Below are positions 61,590-64,000 of a stretch of DNA of 64,000 nucleotides, piece after piece. The notes below the pieces were generated by a model. That model did not search any database. It had not been told where the DNA came from and saw only the letters and a list, made by a program, of their open reading frames with translations. The stretch lies in the NCBI RefSeq assembly GCF_963678635.1, contig NC_087070.1, positions 20,321,461-20,385,460 on the forward strand. Direction: 5' to 3'. Each line of letters starts with the position of its first letter. The first letter of the stretch is position 1. Origin of the DNA: Symsagittifera roscoffensis (Eukaryota > Xenacoelomorpha > Acoela > Convolutidae). The position numbers and the translations under genes were made by a program.

Positions 61590-62930
61590 TTAAACAGCGA
61601 CAATTGATAAAAAAAGGTACATGAGTTTACAGGGTTGAAATCTGATATCGATATATTTTAAGAAGAGTTCACGGAGTTTTCTCTTTGCACTGGCGGGTTT
61701 CTCCTGGCGAAAATCAATCCCATATTTTGCTGACACGATGTTGGCATTAGCAGTTGTCCGGATAAAATATGTCCCCCATGTTGAAGTTTTGCACACATTC
61801 GGAACATCGAACAAAGTCCTGTGGGCAGCGCGACTGCGAGTTTTAAAAAAAAATTACATAATCATCAACTTTGATATCGTAATTGTTTTGTAGGATGTTG
61901 CAGAATCAAACAAGATCCGAGTAGATAAGCTGATAGCAGACAGGTGAAAATTCAATAGACGCAATAAATAATTTGCATTAGTTTAAACCACAAATCCACT
62001 TTATTGCTTTGCGTTGTACATTTTCCAGCTTTCGAAGAGAAGCAATATTTGGTTGCCGTTGGAGTGTTATATGGGATGTTGCATTTTAAACTGAAGAAGC
62101 AAAGCAGAGCTTTAACAGATTTAATGTTAACGTGTTCGGTCCAGGAGAGAATTGGTGTTACAAATAAGTCAAGGTCTTTTATAGAAGATACACGTATAAA
62201 AAATAGACTGTTAAGAAATTACTAGTGTGGCGTGTTGCAAATAAGTTTTGTTTTATCCGGATGGAAAATAAAACATTTTCGACAGACCATTGATAGACGC
62301 TATCAATATCATTTTGAAAATTGATCGAAGATGAAATTGAAAGAAGTTTTAAATCATCAGCGAACAGATAGCAAGAGAACTCGCTCTGGCATATCATTTA
62401 TGAATATTGAAAATAAAATCGGCCTAGAATACTCAAATGCAGAACTCCACTAGGAACAGAGCAGGGCGAAGAAAGGACATTGCTAATACGTACATGTTGC
62501 TTGCGATCAGAGAGATATGAACTAATAGGGTGTACAAACTTCTTGTCGAAGCCAAAGTTTTCTAGTTTAAAAAGTAATCTGTTGTGTAAAACACTGTCGA
62601 ATGCTTTTTTATCAAGAAATACACACCTAAAACGTAATATTTTTTTTAAATAAAAAAAAATAGACACCTAAAACCTTCAGTTTCATCGTTAAGATAATAG
62701 AGTTTATCAATATAATCAAGCAGCAGCGTAAATGTACTTCTTCGAGATCGAAAGCCATGTTGACAGTCAGAGAGTTTTTGGCGAATTTTTTCTTTAATAA
62801 AACTGTACGAACTTTTTTCCATTACGAGCGAAATTCTTGGTAAGATGCTAATCCCACGGTAGTTTTTGATATCTGCTTTAGATGAAGATTTATGCAGTGG
62901 CGTTATATATGAACTTTACCAGGAAACGGG
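61590..62930 (-). pseudogene. Second LINE reverse transcriptase, 5'-truncated
   Basis: Minus-strand frames read a decayed NYRGISILP-like start (about 62870), CQHGFRSRRSTFTLLLDYID (about 62750), DKKAFDSVLHNRLLFKLENF (62620), SGV, YLFADDLKLLSISSS (62370, the FADD catalytic motif intact), and a C-terminal stretch near 62000. Frames break between each block. It differs in sequence from the LINE at 56.7-61.2 kb, so it is another family. Confidence 0.75.
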
Positions 62931-63654
62931 CCATGTAAGATAGAAAACTTTTTGGGTAGACAAAATCAAGGCAAAGGGGGTAAAGTGAATGTTTTGCACC
63001 TAATACATTCACTCCTCATTTAGATCTTCTTCCAAGTGTCTCCAGGTTGCCCGAGTTGTTCTATTAGGTAGCTCAAGGCAACTTCTCAACCAAAAAAACT
63101 TATTCAAAAAAGGTTTATTTTAGTAAATCAACACACCTTGAGTCATATCCAAAAATGATCGCCCAATTCGTAAACAACTGGTCTACTTTTTCTCAATATG
63201 TCTAGTCAGAGGGTAAATAATTGTAACATTCGCTCAAATACTACATAGTGACGAAGCGTAGAAAAAGCACCTATTGACGACTGGCAAACGTCAGTTACCT
63301 ACCTTAATTCTACTCGTTTTCCACCGTCGAGACCTAGCCAATTAGTTTTCTGGTCTGCTTAGGGCTAAGTAAAAAAAAACTTTTTTCAGGCCATCAATCA
63401 AACAACTTTTGCTCAGCTTTCGTTTACATGCGAAAATAACCACATAGTTTGGTCTCGGATCCCCAGACTACGTGATTATTATTAAAACACGGCTCGAAAT
63501 CTTTTATTTACTATGTTTTTAGTGACAGTTAGATACCAAATCTGTTGGATATGGATTGACCTTTCCTCTTTCTAGCCACTCATGCTCTGAAAAATTATGT
63601 AAAACTGGAGTTGATTCAACTATTCAGGGCATCACAACAGCTTAAAAGTATATG
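62931..63654. other. Intergenic, no gene seen
   Basis: No open frame or motif that I can support. Confidence 0.5.
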
Positions 63655-63975
63655 TTAGAGTCTCACACAATGTGATAGTTTCTGGGCACCGGGCCTCCAA
63701 TTCTGTTTTCCTCCTAAGATAACGCTCTTATCTCTCCAATCTCGTGGAACTGGAGGGTACGGATCTACTCCGGCTGTCTCACTGAAGCCTCCTTTCTTCC
63801 TATCTCTTTCAGTTAAGTGTCTTGTCATGTCTGATTGTCTTGTTAAGAGATTTCGTTTTTTCTCTTGCTTTTTTTCAACTTGTTTTGTCGGCGTTTTCGT
63901 TTGCTCTTGATGTTTCTCGACTACCCGGACAAAATTTTGTCCCTTCGTCGTTTTTGCGTGGACTCCCCGGACAAA
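63655..63975 (-). CDS. Unidentified basic ORF fragment
   Basis: A 107-codon open frame without an early ATG, closed upstream by two TGA codons and ending at TAA 63657-63655. It is Lys/Arg/Glu/Gln-rich at first (PTKQVEKKQEKKRNLLTRQS), then has a compact DPYPPVPRDWRDKSVILGGK segment. It may be an exon or the end of a retroelement gag. I recognise no family. Confidence 0.3.
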   Translation of the reverse strand, partial: FVRGVHAKTTKGQNFVRVVEKHQEQTKTPTKQVEKKQEKKRNLLTRQSDMTRHLTERDRKKGGFSETAGVDPYPPVPRDWRDKSVILGGKQNWRPGAQKLSHCVRL

Positions 63976-64000
63976 TCATCATGGCCAGGCCAGACATGAT

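Overview
The window is AT-rich nuclear DNA from an invertebrate animal. It holds one intact host gene buried in several generations of transposable elements. The host gene is HSPA12, the divergent Hsp70-family ATPase of metazoans. It lies on the minus strand, with eight coding exons between 55555 and 38634. All seven introns between coding exons are GT-AG and range from 45 nt to about 7.3 kb. The 718-codon reading frame is uninterrupted. Short introns, HSPA12, env-bearing Ty3/gypsy elements, a CR1-like LINE and tRNA-like short repeats all point to an animal. A larvacean-like genome is one possibility, but the sequence alone does not fix the taxon.

Region by region. 1174-17214 is one complete 16.04-kb Ty3/gypsy LTR retrotransposon. 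It has 410-bp LTRs about 98% identical, TG...CA ends and a 4-bp target duplication (atac). In order it carries a small basic ORF, a long gag region, pol (RT, RNase H, integrase), a hydrophobic and proline-rich ORF, an Env glycoprotein and an unidentified post-env ORF. Most of these are broken by single stops or frameshifts. 19608-29315 is a rearranged second gypsy lineage. A 1.88-kb direct repeat occurs twice (19608-21486 and 26110-27986). Each copy has an LTR-like promoter fused to a decayed reverse transcriptase. Between the copies lie a gag remnant and a broken env with no pol; after the second copy comes an integrase remnant. 31916-32310 is a 395-bp hAT-type MITE with a perfect 8-bp target duplication. 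33-38 kb is repeat-rich and has no gene that I can support.

38.6-55.6 kb is HSPA12. Its large introns hold tRNA-like SINE copies, another dispersed repeat family, a gypsy RNase H remnant and a LINE fragment. Intron 5 also holds a scrambled duplication of HSPA12 exon 6 and exon 7 pieces, bounded by 115-bp direct repeats. 56.7-61.2 kb is a minus-strand CR1-like LINE. Its ORF1 begins with an SGNH esterase-like domain and its ORF2 has endonuclease and reverse transcriptase. 61.6-62.9 kb is a second, 5'-truncated LINE. The last kilobase has one short unidentified minus-strand ORF.

How it fits together: only HSPA12 looks like a working host gene. The two gypsy elements belong to different pol lineages but have related Env proteins. 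Their LTR identities (about 98% and 99.5%) show recent activity although their genes are broken. That suggests mobilisation in trans, or recent duplication of dead copies.
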